Assembly (NCBI RefSeq): GCF_005239225.2
Contig: NC_133291.1
Location: forward strand, 372,001 to 436,000
Direction: 5' to 3'
DNA from: Populus alba
Taxonomy: Eukaryota > Streptophyta > Magnoliopsida > Malpighiales > Salicaceae
DNA: 64,000 nucleotides
The translations under genes were made by a program, and so were the position numbers. The notes below the pieces were generated by a model that did no database searches, was not told the DNA's origin, and saw nothing but the letters and a program-made list of their open reading frames with translations. Within the stretch, counting starts at the first letter, position 1. Every line of letters starts with the position of its first letter. Below, piece by piece: positions 48,103 to 60,044 of this stretch.

Positions 48103-51100
48103 ATGGCTGTGTCCTTGGCTTTTGCTAATCTCCCATTTCAGTTTAGGAATGTTAAAGTGGTTGAAAATCCCTTGTGTTTTGGCTTGGCTCCTACACAGCT
48201 TCCTTTTTTATGTAAGGAACGAAGAAGGTATGCTTACTTTCAGACATTGTTCCCTCTTTTTAGGTGTTTGTGTAGTAATTTTTGGCTATGAATATGACTG
48301 CTTCAGCTTTAACATTCAAGTTTGAATCTTTATTGAATAAAGATCTTAGGATGATTTCTATGGTTCTGTTGGATTTGACTAAGAACTTGAGTGAGTGTTG
48401 AAAACAACAATAACCCATTTAAATGTGACCGATTTACTTTTTTTTTGTTGGATAATTCTCTCTCCATGTCAAGTTAATTAACTTTTCTAGTGGTTTAAGG
48501 ACTGGCCAGAGGATGCATCATCCATACCTTATCTAAATGCCAGCTCCTGAATCCCCAGCTACTAATAACAATGGTAGCTAGATTTGCCCTTTTTCATGTT
48601 TTTATCAAAGCTTCCACGCTTGAAATTACTACTAATTACTTAATTTCAGTTCTTGTCTCAACCCCCCAAATGGCTCATTATATGAGGAATAGCTGCATAA
48701 GGACTCGTCTGCTACAAGATAGCTGCTAAACATTGTTCTGGATCTGAAAGCCTCTCTCTAATCAGTGAAATAGAGAAGCATTTTTTGGAGTACAGTTTAG
48801 CACCCCATGACAATGAGCACAAGTTTTACATCATTATACAAGCATTCCATGAATAAAAATACATTTTCACCTCATCATTCTGTATTGTCATTATACTTTC
48901 TTCTAACTATATATGATTGTTGCCAGATTGTCATCTTCCAGGACAATAATTATTGTGCAAGCTTCATCGGCTCCAACCGTTGAGGTGTGGGGCAGCTTTT
49001 GCTGTTTTTATAGGATTTTAGTGCATATGAACTTGCAAATTCTTCTTATTTAATACATTAAGGAAATGGTGTTTTAAACAGGATGGAAGTCAAAATGAGA
49101 CTGATGCAATTCCAACTCCGAAAGTTATAATTGACCAAGACTCTGATCCAGACGCAACTGTGGTGGAGATAACCTTTGGAGATCGCCTTGGTGCTCTTCT
49201 GGATACGGTATGGAGTCCTATACTAGCTGAGATAGTCATCAGATTTGTCTTTCTTTTGCTGTTGACATATTTATTTAGGATCTCCAGATTTATCTGATTT
49301 TGAAACGCTGTTGTTCTGAATCACTTATCGTTGCCTTCTAGTTAGCATATACAGACAATTGTGAGCAATCTATGATTAAATGCCTTACAGATGAATGCGC
49401 TTAAAAACCTCGGGCTGAATGTTGTCAAGGCTAATGTCTTTTTGGATTCTTCTGGGAAGCACAACACATTTGCCATCACTAAAGCGTAAGTTACATGCTA
49501 CATGTTATGTTTAAGGTTTGAGAATTCACTAGTTTACAAAAGTTGGACTTTTTTTTTTGTCAGTGTTCCTTCTCTCTGCTATTCTTGAATTCTCCTGCCA
49601 AGTCAGTATAATTGGTTTGTCATTCAATTTTGTACAGGAATGAAGGATAGATTAATTGTGCTACGAACTTTATAACAGGAAATTAAATGTTATAATGCAA
49701 CATTTTCTGTGATCAAAAGTGTTGTTCCATATCTTCCTTGAAGACTTGGATCCCTTTGTTTTATTTCCAAACCATCAGTAGTCTCTCTCTTAAATAAAGG
49801 AAAGGTGACCGTCAATAATACTTAGAGAGGAAGTTACTTGTGTCCATACATGACAATGCTGCAAAAGTACACTAACAACCAGAAGATCAGAGATATTCCA
49901 TGAGATGAAATTCATGGATTGAACAAACGAGTTTCTGAAATAATATTTTGTATAATTTTGTTTCTGATGGGCCATGTGATTCTTTTATTACAGTATCTTT
50001 TTACAGCAAATCTGACTGCCTCTAGCAATGGAGCTTTTTTTCAGTAGTACTGGTAGAAAAGTTGATGACCCAGAGCTGCTGGAGGCCATTCGTTTGACAA
50101 TCATAAACAATTTGCTTCAGTATCACCCGGTAATCATTGTTGGATGTGCATTTATGCTCTTTAAATATCATTAAAGAATGTCAATTGTCAGATGTGCATC
50201 TCCTTATATCCGTAACCTAATGACTGTCAAACAGGAATCAAGTTCACAGTTAGCAATGGGAGTTGCCTTTGGAGTAGAGCAACCAAAACAGGTTTCTCTA
50301 TGTTTATCCCATCTTAATAATTTATTAAATTCTAAAATTGTTGGCTTTTCTCTATAGTAAAACATTCTCCTGCAAACTCCTAAAAGTGAGGTAAGTGTGT
50401 CATAGCCCCATAGGATGGATGTTATGTGCGTTTACCCGTCTCCAACTCTCTTTCTTATTGAAACCGATGTCCTAAGGGGAGAATGTTAAACTATTCATCT
50501 ATGAGTTATTCAGAGAAGATTTAAGTCCCAAGTTATTGATCTTAGCTCAAAATTTTGTTATTCTGCAATTCCTCAGGTTGATGTGGATATAGCAACCCGT
50601 ATAAAAGTCAAAGATGATGGTCCTGACCGAAGGTAACTTGTGCTTTGATTTCTTCAATACTGTCCAGATACACACTTTTCTTATCACAATGCTCTCAAAG
50701 CGATTCTATCAAGTTTATTGTGGATTGCACTGTCAAGTTGGAAAAAACTTGTCTCCTTCAAGAATAATAACCTTTTGCTCCTAGTGTTTAGCATGTGAAC
50801 AGTAATTACTAAAGGGTTGACTGTATTTCTGTGGCAGCTTGTTTTTAGTGGAGACAGCTGATCGACCGGGATTACTGGTGGATCTTGTAAAGATTATCAC
50901 TGACATTAACATTTCTGTTGAATCAGGAGAATTTGACACCGAGGTGATAATTCATCTGCATATATTCTGCACCTTTGGATTTCCTTTCCTTTATATCTTT
51001 CTCATATTTCGAAATAGCATAACAATCACACCAATGTTTCTTACTTCGACGCCCAGGGGTTGTTGGCCAAGGCAAAGTTTCATGTCAGCTACAAGGGTAA

Positions 51101-51279
51101 AGCCATCAGCAAGCCTCTGCAACTGGTATGAAATATCGAAGTCTACTTCCTCAGTCTGTTGTTGATGATACTCTTGTGTTCTCTGTATGAACATGTTGCT
51201 TAATGAACCTTGGCAGGTTCTCGGGAACAGTCTGCGATATTTCTTGAGGCGACCAACGACCGAGGAAGCAAGTTTTTGA
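48103..51279 (+). CDS. ACR12: ACT domain-containing protein ACR12, plastid
   Basis: Predicted 279-residue plastid protein with two ACT-type regulatory domains and no catalytic domain. Exons: 48103-48227, 48927-48984, 49082-49207, 49391-49485, 50045-50129, 50235-50291, 50577-50632, 50838-50943, 51057-51125, 51217-51279. The N-terminal 50 or so residues (Ser/Phe/Arg-rich, few acids) look like a transit peptide. ACT1 is in [20 protein letters not shown] and the following strand. ACT2 begins [20 protein letters not shown]. The C-terminus [15 protein letters not shown] is characteristic of ACR12. The paralogue ACR11 activates plastid glutamine synthetase; the ACR12 role is less clear. All ten exons keep frame. 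The first ATG is used; a longer upstream frame lacks a better start. Confidence 0.9.
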
Positions 51280-52910
51280 GCCATGCTAGAAAATGACCAG
51301 ATCCATTATCATATACTCTACGGAGATTATGATTTATACTCAATGTTGGGGAATGTAGAAACCTGTTGTCACATTAATCTGCATATAGGAATCATATCGG
51401 CCTCACATAAACTGTGGACAGTAGATTATTAGTCTTTACCACAATATCACTGTCTCATAAACTATGGAATTTTATTACCAGTACCATTCAAAGCAGATGG
51501 CAGTTCTGTTACAAAAACATGAAAAATGAAAGCCATTACTTTAGCCATTGATAACTATTATTATGAAGTGTTAATAGTTACATGAAATCATTTATATGAT
51601 CTTACCTAGCAGTTTAATTTTTTAGGTTAAAATGATTTTTGAAAGGTTTAATGATCATTAGGTCTCACATAACCAAGTTTATGGGAATTGTTATTTAATA
51701 TTCCTGTATTTGGTTTCTGCTTGATAGCTGGCAAATTCAGCAATATTTCAGCAATTGTAGACTGTAGAGAAACTATGGTTCAATTTTAACAAAAATAAAT
51801 AAATAAAATCCAAACCTTGTTGCATGATAACAAGAAAGTTGTGTTCTATGTGTGGACAACAAATGTTTACAGCAAGGTTGCTAGACCTAGCCTGAGGTCT
51901 GATTCTTTTTAGGGTTTGAGTTACGAGGAGGATAACTTGGGTCAGTTGTTTTACCTAAAAGATCGGATTTAGTTGCACAATCAAGTTGCGTATCAACTCA
52001 GGTTATGTCGTGAAATGCTGCTTCTCCTCCTAGGGTATATAACCAAGAAGACTTGCAAGATTCTTGGCAGCAAGCTCCATGAATCAGCAATTTGGCAATA
52101 AACAGGTTGCTGTGTATAAAGCTGGCCATGCTTCTCCTTTCCCCAGCTCTGGTTTTGTTTGTTTAATTATGTATTAGCATTTGTTGGTGCTAAATAAGGT
52201 AATACCTACCATTGTTTTTTAGAGACCTTTTTGTATTTTTTAAGTGTTTCTGAAACAAATTAGATTTTTTTATTTCTTATTTACTTTTTTTTTGTGTTTT
52301 CATATCTTTTTTAATGTGTTGATATTTAAAAAAAAACAAAAAATATATTATTTCAATGTATTTTCAAACAAAAAATATTTTAAAAAACAATCAATACCAA
52401 ATAACTATTAATTAAGAAGTGGATTTATTCTAAAAAAAAATAGAAACAAAAAAAGAAAAAAAATATATTTACTTGTTACCCTTGTGTAAATGTGTGTTGA
52501 TGAAATCTCACTTGATTTAATATATTGATAGTAAGGCTATACTCGAAGGGAATTTTGTTTATGGAAGAAATTGTGCTTTCATTAATTCCCCTATTTTCAA
52601 GTTTGATTTATATGGAAAAAGAAAATACTCTTCCAAAAAGGGGAAAACTTGCCAAACAAGTAAAGGGACAGCAGGTCCTTCAACTTCTCAAAACACTAAA
52701 CAAACTGACCTTCCTAACCTTCATTTAATACCACAATAAAGAGAAACAAGGTGGCAAAATAGGCATCCAAAAATGTCCTCCTGCCAGTTGGCCTTCCCCT
52801 TCGGAGACTCTACTATAGCACTCCTAGCAGCAGACTGGCGTCTCTTCCCGTCTCTTAAAAGTTAAAAGAGTCTGAGTTTCAGCCGAGTCCAACCCTCTAA
52901 AAATCCAAAT
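51280..52910. other. Intergenic region between ACR12 and AGO4
   Basis: ACR12 3' flank, a MITE-like copy (52235-52405) and the AGO4 promoter. No gene recognised. Confidence 0.5.
52235..52405. mobile_element. AT-rich MITE-like copy
   Basis: Starts with a TTTTTAAGTGTTTCTGAAAC-type end and contains ATGTGTTGATATTTAAAAAA and a CAATACCAAAT right end, matching the orientation of the dispersed small-element family. Confidence 0.5.
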
Positions 52911-52911
52911 A

Positions 52912-52924
52912 ATATATTTATAAA
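52912..52924 (+). promoter_or_regulatory. TATA-like element of the AGO4 gene
   Basis: ATATATTTATAAA lies about 45-60 bases before a CT-rich likely transcription start region (52960-52980). Confidence 0.45.
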
Positions 52925-53028
52925 AAAAAAAACGAGTAGCAAGCCAAGTAAGCTAGGGTCTCGTCTCGTCTCTCTCTAGCCACAGCAAAATCAGCCTCGC
53001 GCGCTCCATCGTTTTTGTCACGCTCAAG

Positions 53029-53840
53029 GTATATATTTTGTAGTGTAAAGCTACTTCTTCTTTCATGCCGCTGTAGTCCTTATGCGCGATCTACGTTGCT
53101 CGCTCAATGCCTCTGTTTTGGGAGATCCGTGTTTTTTTGCAAGTTTTTGTGTCTCTGTAGTGATTTCTCTGTGCGTTTGGGTATGCATGGTTGTTTTTTG
53201 AGTGATCTTCGTTTCTGCGTTTAGGCTTCGTTGTTTTTCTCTTCTTTTATGTTTTTTTTTTAATATATTTCTGAGATATTTTGTTGTTCAGTGAAGTGAT
53301 TTACGAAGCCGTTTTTTCGTTTTCGACAGATTTTTTAAATTTCTTTCGATTTTATACTGTTTCGGTTATTTTCTTTTTAAATGTCTTTTTCGGTAGTTTT
53401 TATGGTCCGTCATTTGTTATTCTAGGTATTTTCTTCTTTTTATAGATTTGTAAAAGCGTTTTTTGGTATTTTTTATGTATTGATTTTGCGTTTTTGCCTT
53501 CTCAAAAGTCATTTTTGAGATATTTTCTTAGAGATTTTGAAGAGTGTTTTAAATCTTAAAGCTCTGTTTCATGCTTTTCTTCTTCAAAAACGTTTGTGTG
53601 TTTTCTAGTTCCTTATTTCTTTTTTTTTTCCGATTAATGTCTATGTTAATAGAACTTTCTATTTTGCTCTATTTTTTTTCTTTCTATTTTTATTTTCGTA
53701 TAACACTGTTTTTTACATAGAATCTATGCTCAGTTGTTAATAATGTACAGTCTTACATAGTAGTGTTAGTTAATAATGATTGTTGATATGGTTATTTAAC
53801 TAATGTATGGTCGTAGTTTACTGTGTTTTTGATTTATCAG
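53029..53840 (+). other. Leader intron in the AGO4 5' untranslated region
   Basis: A donor-like CTCAAG|GTATAT at 53029 and acceptor GATTTATCAG at 53840 bracket about 812 nt of very T-rich sequence, ending ten bases before the start codon. T-rich first introns in the leader are common in plant genes and often raise expression. It is inferred from sequence only. Confidence 0.6.
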
Positions 53841-53850
53841 GTATCAGAAA

Positions 53851-56800
53851 ATGGAGTCTTCAGATTCACGGAAAGATTTGCCACCACCTCCGGCTATAAT
53901 TCCTGCTGACGTGGTGAAAACAGAATTGGGTCCAACTTATGAACAAACAAAGAAAGCAGCAACCCCAAGACGAGTTCCCATGGCTCGCCGTGGCTACGGA
54001 GCTAAAGGACAGAGAATACAACTACTAACCAACCATTTCAAAGTGACAGTGCCCAAGTCAAATGACCACTTCTACCAATACAGTGTATTTTTTTTTTTCA
54101 CTTGCAATTTGTTTTCCCCCTTTGTTTCCTATATATTGAGCAAAATGATTTTTTTTTGTTTTATATGTTTAATGTTGTGTTAGGTTGCTCTATTTTATGA
54201 AGATGGCCACCCGACCGATGGAAGGGGAATCGGAAGAAAGGTTATGGACAAAGTCCAGGAGACCTATGATACTGAGCTGGAAGGTAAGCAGCTTGCTTAT
54301 GACGGGGAGAAGACCCTGTTTACGATTGGTTCTCTTCCACACAACAAGCTGGAATTCACTGTTGTGTTGGAGGATGTCTCCTTAACCAGGTAAAATGACT
54401 GTTAATTAATCAGTTTGTATTGTTCATTTTTATTATGATTTATCTTTCTTCATGTGCAAGTAATTGACCGTGTGAGGTTTGTAAATAGAGGTGGAGATAA
54501 CGACAGTTCCAGGGGTAATGGCAGCCCCAGTGAAAGTGATCAAAAGCGAAGGAAGCGGCCCTATCACTCCAAAACGATTAAAGTACAAATCAGCTACGCA
54601 ACTAAAATTCCAGTTCAAGCAATTGCAGCAGTTCTGCAGGGTCAAGAATCCGAGCATTTTCAAGAAGCTGTCAGAGTTCTAGACATTGTGCTAAGACAGA
54701 ATGCAGCAAGGCAGTGAGTGCCATTCCTCTTCTGGTGGTTTTCCGTTGCTCAACTTGTTTCTGTATCTGATTTGGTTTTCACACTATGCAGGGGTTGCCT
54801 GTTGGTGCGACAGTCGTTTTTCCATAATAATCCAAGAAACTTCGTTGACTTGGGAGGTGGTGTCATGGGATGCCGTGGTTTTCATTCAAGTTTTCGAGCT
54901 GCCCAAGATGGCCTATCCCTGAATATTGGTTAGTAGAAATCTAGGAATTATTATTCGGTCATTTAGAATGGCCATACTTATTGTTTTGTGCGCAGATGTA
55001 TCGACCACCATGATAGTTAAACCTGGACCAGTAGTGGACTTCCTAATCATGAATCAGAATGTTCGAGATCCTTATCATATTGACTGGACAAAGGTAGCCA
55101 ACATTGACTTTCCATGTTGATTCTGTGTTATTGTTAAAGCGCTACTGCAAATTCGTTCATTCATGGGTTAAATGCCAGGCTAAGAGGGTGCTTAAAAATT
55201 TGAGGATTAAAACTAATCACTCCAACACTGAGTACAAAATCACTGGATTGACTGAAAAATCCTGCAGAGAGCAAACGTGAGTTCCTTATATGTTGCTTTA
55301 TTGTTATGGACTTGATGCATTAACTTTTAGTATTTCAAAATCGTGCTGTCATGTGCTCAATAAACTTGTGTAAATCGTTTAGTTTCTCGCTAAACCAAAG
55401 AAGTGGACGGGACGGGGATGGTGAAGTGCCAACTATTGAGGTTACGGTTTATGATTATTTTGTCAATCATCGCAACATGCGATTGCAGTATTCAGCTGAT
55501 TTCCCGTGCATTAATGTTGGGAAACCAAAGCGCCCATCGTATTTTCCTCTTGAGGTGATGTTTCTGGAGCCTCTTAGTAATTCAAATGGTGAATGACATG
55601 CCTGCACCTTATTGTTTGGTTCTCATATATGCAGCTGTGCAATCTGGTTTCGTTACAACGCTACACCAAAGCGTTGTCCAACCTGCAAAGGGCTTCCCTT
55701 GTGGAGAAATCACGGCAGAAGCCCCAAGAGCGGATGAGATCTTTGACTGATGTAAGTACTGTCCAGCAAATGTTAATCTAAGCCTGTAGCTTTATTTTCA
55801 TTTTTTTCAGATTGTAATCACAAATGCCTTTTTTGGTAGGCTTTGAGAAGCAGCAATTATGATGCTGATCCAATGCTTCGTTCTTCCGGAATTTCAATTA
55901 GTGCTCAGTTTACTCAAGTTGAAGGTCGTGTTTTATCTGCTCCCAGGGTAAATACAAACCCAGCTTGCCCTTATTTTCCTTTTCCTTGTTTTATATACAT
56001 TTGGACATCTGATAAATTAGGAGTTGGTTTCTTTCTTCTAATTTACACTGCGGGCACACTGTCTTTTTTACAGTTAAAAGTGGGAAATGGAGAGGACTTC
56101 TTCCCTCGAAATGGGAGATGGAATTTCAACAACAAGGTGTTGTTTAAACTTTGTTTTTCTTTAATCATTCATGTTTAATAAATGTTGTATGCATGAACTT
56201 TGATTGTGTATCTCAGAAACTAGTGGATCCAGTGAAGATTGAAAAATGGGCTATAGTAAACTTCTCTGCACGTTGTGACATACGTTATCTGTGTAATAAC
56301 TTGATAAAGTGTGGAGACATGAAAGGCATTGTGAGTATTTCTGCATTTAATAATATGAAATCGATTTCATCATTGCAAATTGATCCACAATAACCTTTCT
56401 ATTTTTGCAGAGCATAAGTAATCCATTTGAGGTATTTGAAGAGAGTCCCCAGTTTAGGCGAGAATCTGCTCCTGTAAGAGTGGAGAGAATGTTTGAGGCC
56501 ATTAAGTCTAAGCTTCCAGGGCCACCACAATTTCTGTTGTGTATTCTTCCAGAGAGGAAGAACTCTGACATTTATGGTTGTGCTGCTTGCTTTCTTCACC
56601 CGCTTCCTACTCATGCCATAATTAGATACCTTGAGATTGTTTCTAATTAATATATACTGCTGCAAATTAAGGTCCATGGAAAAGGAAAAATCTTTCTGAT
56701 GTAGGGATCGTCACACAGTGCATTGCACCTACTAAGGTGAATGATCAGTACCTGACAAATGTGCTACTGAAAATCAATGCCAAGGTAGAATTTTGCAATG

Positions 56801-59041
56801 TTATACCGTTTGAGGTTTCTTGTTTTCTCCTATTCTCTCTGATTTCGCTCCAAGCATTCATGCCTTATCTAATTCTCTTCATTCTCTCTCATTTCCCACA
56901 GCTTGGTGGAATGAATTCCTTGTTATCAATTGAGCATGCTCCTTCTATACCTTTGGTCTCTAAGCTTCCCACCTTAATACTTGGGATGGATGTATCACAT
57001 GGCTCTCCTGGTCATTCTGATGTGCCATCTATTGCTGCGGTAATAAATATTTTCTCTGCTTTTCTTTCCGCTGTACCATTGGTTATCTGTGCTTGATAAA
57101 TTATGTTACCTCGAAGTTCTTTTCACTTTTCTCTCTTTCGAAATCTTCAATTCTCTTCTTATACTGCATACTTTTAGGTGGTAAGTTCCAGGCACTGGCC
57201 ATTGATTTCTCGCTACAGAGCTTCTGTTCGCACCCAGTCACAGAAGGTTGAAATGATTGCAAATCTATTCAAGCCTGTTGCTGGTACTCGTGAGGATCAG
57301 GGCATTATCAGGTGAGTAAAAAACTCAAATTTAGTACTGATTGTTTTGGAAGCTCCTTGATTTTCTTTACGTTCATTGTGTTAACTAAGTTTGGGTTTTC
57401 AATGATGAGATATCCTTGAATTAGATAAGTTTGTGATTTCTTGAAAGCTAGGGTGTTATTTATTTCGGTAACTTTTGGAATGCATTTGTTGTTTTCTCAA
57501 CTTTCAGGGAGTCACTTCTGGACTTCTACTCAAGCTCAGGAAAAAGAAAGCCTGATCAGATAATTATTTTCAGGTACTTTATGCTTAATTCAGAAGGCAG
57601 CTCTGAAAAATGTCCTTTATATATTGGTTTGGACTTTGGATAGCTAGACATGAGAAACATATTTTAATTGATAATTTTTTTAACTGATTAAGTAGTTTAT
57701 AATTTTAAGAACCAATTACTGATGCTGCATGGCTTGCACTAGTGATAATTTATGATTTGCTTGTTTAATGTACTTGCTTTCCTGTGTAGGGATGGAGTGA
57801 GCGAGTCACAGTTCATCCAAGTTCTAAACATTGAACTTGAACAAATTATTGAGGTTTTCTAATCTCGGATATACTTGCTCTTGAGTAGTTTACTTCTAAT
57901 AGATTATTTTCCGGTGTAAGTACACATGTATTTTTTTTTCCAGGCCTGCAAGTTCTTGGATGAGAACTGGTGCCCGAAATTCATGGTGATTGTTGCCCAG
58001 AAAAATCACCATACCAAGTTCTTCCAGTCGGGATCACCTGATAATGTTCCACCTGGTTAGTTCACTATCCCTAGTTTGTTCACCTGAAATGAAAGGAAAA
58101 GAAAGAAGAAACAAAAGGCAGACTGCAGATATTCCTTCCATGCAGGTACTGTCATTGACAGCAAGGTTTGCCATCCCAGAAACAATGACTTCTACATGTG
58201 TGCTCATGCTGGGATGATTGTAAGTTGCTCTATCCCAGTCTAGTGGCTATGCTTCTAGCTACCTTTTATTGAACTAGCTTCTTTTCATCCCGCCGAGTCT
58301 TAATATTTAAGCTTGATTGTTGTACGGCACTGATTCTTCTCCATATAAAGAATAAAAATGTTTGGTTTTATGTTGTAGAAATCACATAGCTAATAAACTC
58401 ATTGTTCGAACAGGGAACGACTCGGCCAACTCATTACCATGTTCTCCATGATGAGCTTGGTTTTTCTGCAGATGATTTACAAGAGCTTGTGCACTCCTTG
58501 TCATATGTGTAAGTAATTGCCTGTATACACAATTTGATGAGGATATAATTTGGCTGGACTTGATAGCAATCAATCTGTAGGCATGCACAATAATTTTGTC
58601 AGCAAGTAATGTCTAGCTTTTTAAATCTTTCAGGTATCAGAGGAGCACCACTGCCATATCTGTAGGTAATAATACATCAAACCACTCGGTGTGATGGCTT
58701 TCATGCTCCCTCTTAGCAGCGCTCCAACCTTTGGGCCTTTACCGTCTTTCTAAAGCAAAGCTTTCCGACAACCAATTTCTTACAACTTTTAACAGCTTTG
58801 CTGATTCATTTACTGTAGAAATGTGCTTGTATGTTCTTTTCACTGGGTGGATTAATTTCTTGCAGTTGCTCCGATTTGCTATGCCCACTTAGCTGCAAGC
58901 CAGATGACTCAGTTTATCAAGTTCGATGATTTGTCAGATACATCTTCTAGCCATGGTGGGGTTACTGTTCCAGGTGCTGTTCCAGTTCCAGAATTACCTC
59001 GTCTGCATGATAACGTCAGCAGTTCGATGTTCTTCTGCTAA
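53851..59041 (+). CDS. AGO4: ARGONAUTE 4-clade protein
   Basis: Small-RNA-binding effector of RNA-directed DNA methylation, 913 residues, 22 coding exons (starts 53851, 54184, 54489, 54792, 54996, 55179, 55383, 55635, 55840, 56074, 56217, 56411, 56672, 56902, 57178, 57508, 57790, 57944, 58146, 58414, 58634, 58866; last ends 59041). Total 2742 nt, in frame. Order: short Pro-rich N-terminus, N domain, PAZ (about residues 280-410), MID, PIWI. Slicer residues are intact: D647 in [10 protein letters not shown], glutamate finger E688, D731 in FRDGVSES, H863 in CYAHLAA. The AGO4/6/8/9 clade is shown by [16 protein letters not shown] and the end SSSMFFC; AGO4 and AGO9 are hard to separate without a tree. 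Exon 2 contains an internal strong donor-like GAAG|GTAAGC (54282) that must be skipped for the normal protein. Confidence 0.94.
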
Positions 59042-60044
59042 GTCGTTGGTTTTATAATTGTGCTCACAAACCATAGTTACAGCTGTGTAGCTTACTTTAG
59101 CCTAGAGTTGAATAGCTTCTTACCAGAAACATGCAATCGTATTTCGGTCTTTTAACCCAGATCTCGGTGCCTTTACGGTGTCATTCCCGTCCTGAAATGA
59201 TGCCTCATATATTTCCTTCACTACTTGGATGTCAAGTGGTTTGGTTTTTGATAGATATACCCCCCCCCCCCATAAACGACGACATTAGAATTCAAAGTCT
59301 CCTTTTAATCTATTTTTTTGGAAAGTTCGCATGAAGGTTATAAAAATCATAGCTATAAGATTAGTTTCATGATTTACTCGTGTTATATAAGTCTTGATTT
59401 TCTTAAAAAAGAAAATCTCAAACTTTATTTTGATAAAAAAAAAAAAAATAGCTTTTTTCTATGATTTAGTGTATATTTGATAACATATATAGTATAGAAT
59501 ATTTTTTATAAAAATATTTTTTAATTAAAAAATATTAACATATTAAAAATTATATAAAAAAAAAACATTAATTAATATGGATAAAAAATAATTTAAAATA
59601 TAAAGTGTTAAGTTTTATAACCATAATAATAATTATGGATAGGTGCTCATTGTGAGATCATTAAGCGGTAGGCCTCCTAATCGCAACATAACAATAGAGA
59701 CAGGTTTTTTTTTTTTTTGTGGTGGGCCAATTAACTATAGAATTAATTATTATGCTGATAAGATTTCCTGTTTTTTTCTTTGTTTTGTTTTTTTCAGCGA
59801 ATTACTTATTTGATTAAAAAAAATATGGCCAGTGCTAAGATTGTTATTTTTGGTTTTGAAATAAGTTTTGGGTTAAATTTTATTCAATTATCAATAAACA
59901 CACGGAGTCCTGTCTTGTAATCCTAGCGGAACAAGGATATAGACTTCCTTAAGCCTCGTAATCCTAGTTAAATAAGGAAATACCCGATACTCTTACATAT
60001 ACACCTCCCACAAGTCTTCGAGTCTTTAGTCGATCAGGGGAACA
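59042..60044. other. AGO4 3' flank and intergenic spacer
   Basis: AGO4 3' end, a pure C tract near 59260-59270, a MITE-like copy (59465-59630) and a GT-rich/T-rich spacer. No gene is seen before the RING-H2 start. Confidence 0.5.
59465..59630. mobile_element. AT-rich MITE-like copy
   Basis: Contains AATTAAAAAATATTAACATA, then TAATATGGATAAAAAATAAT, resembling the core of other small AT-rich elements. The ends are not clear. Confidence 0.35.

Noticed and set aside
53015..53224. Cys/Ser-rich frame before AGO4
   Set aside because: It lies inside the inferred leader intron and has no signal or domain that would suggest a real peptide gene.
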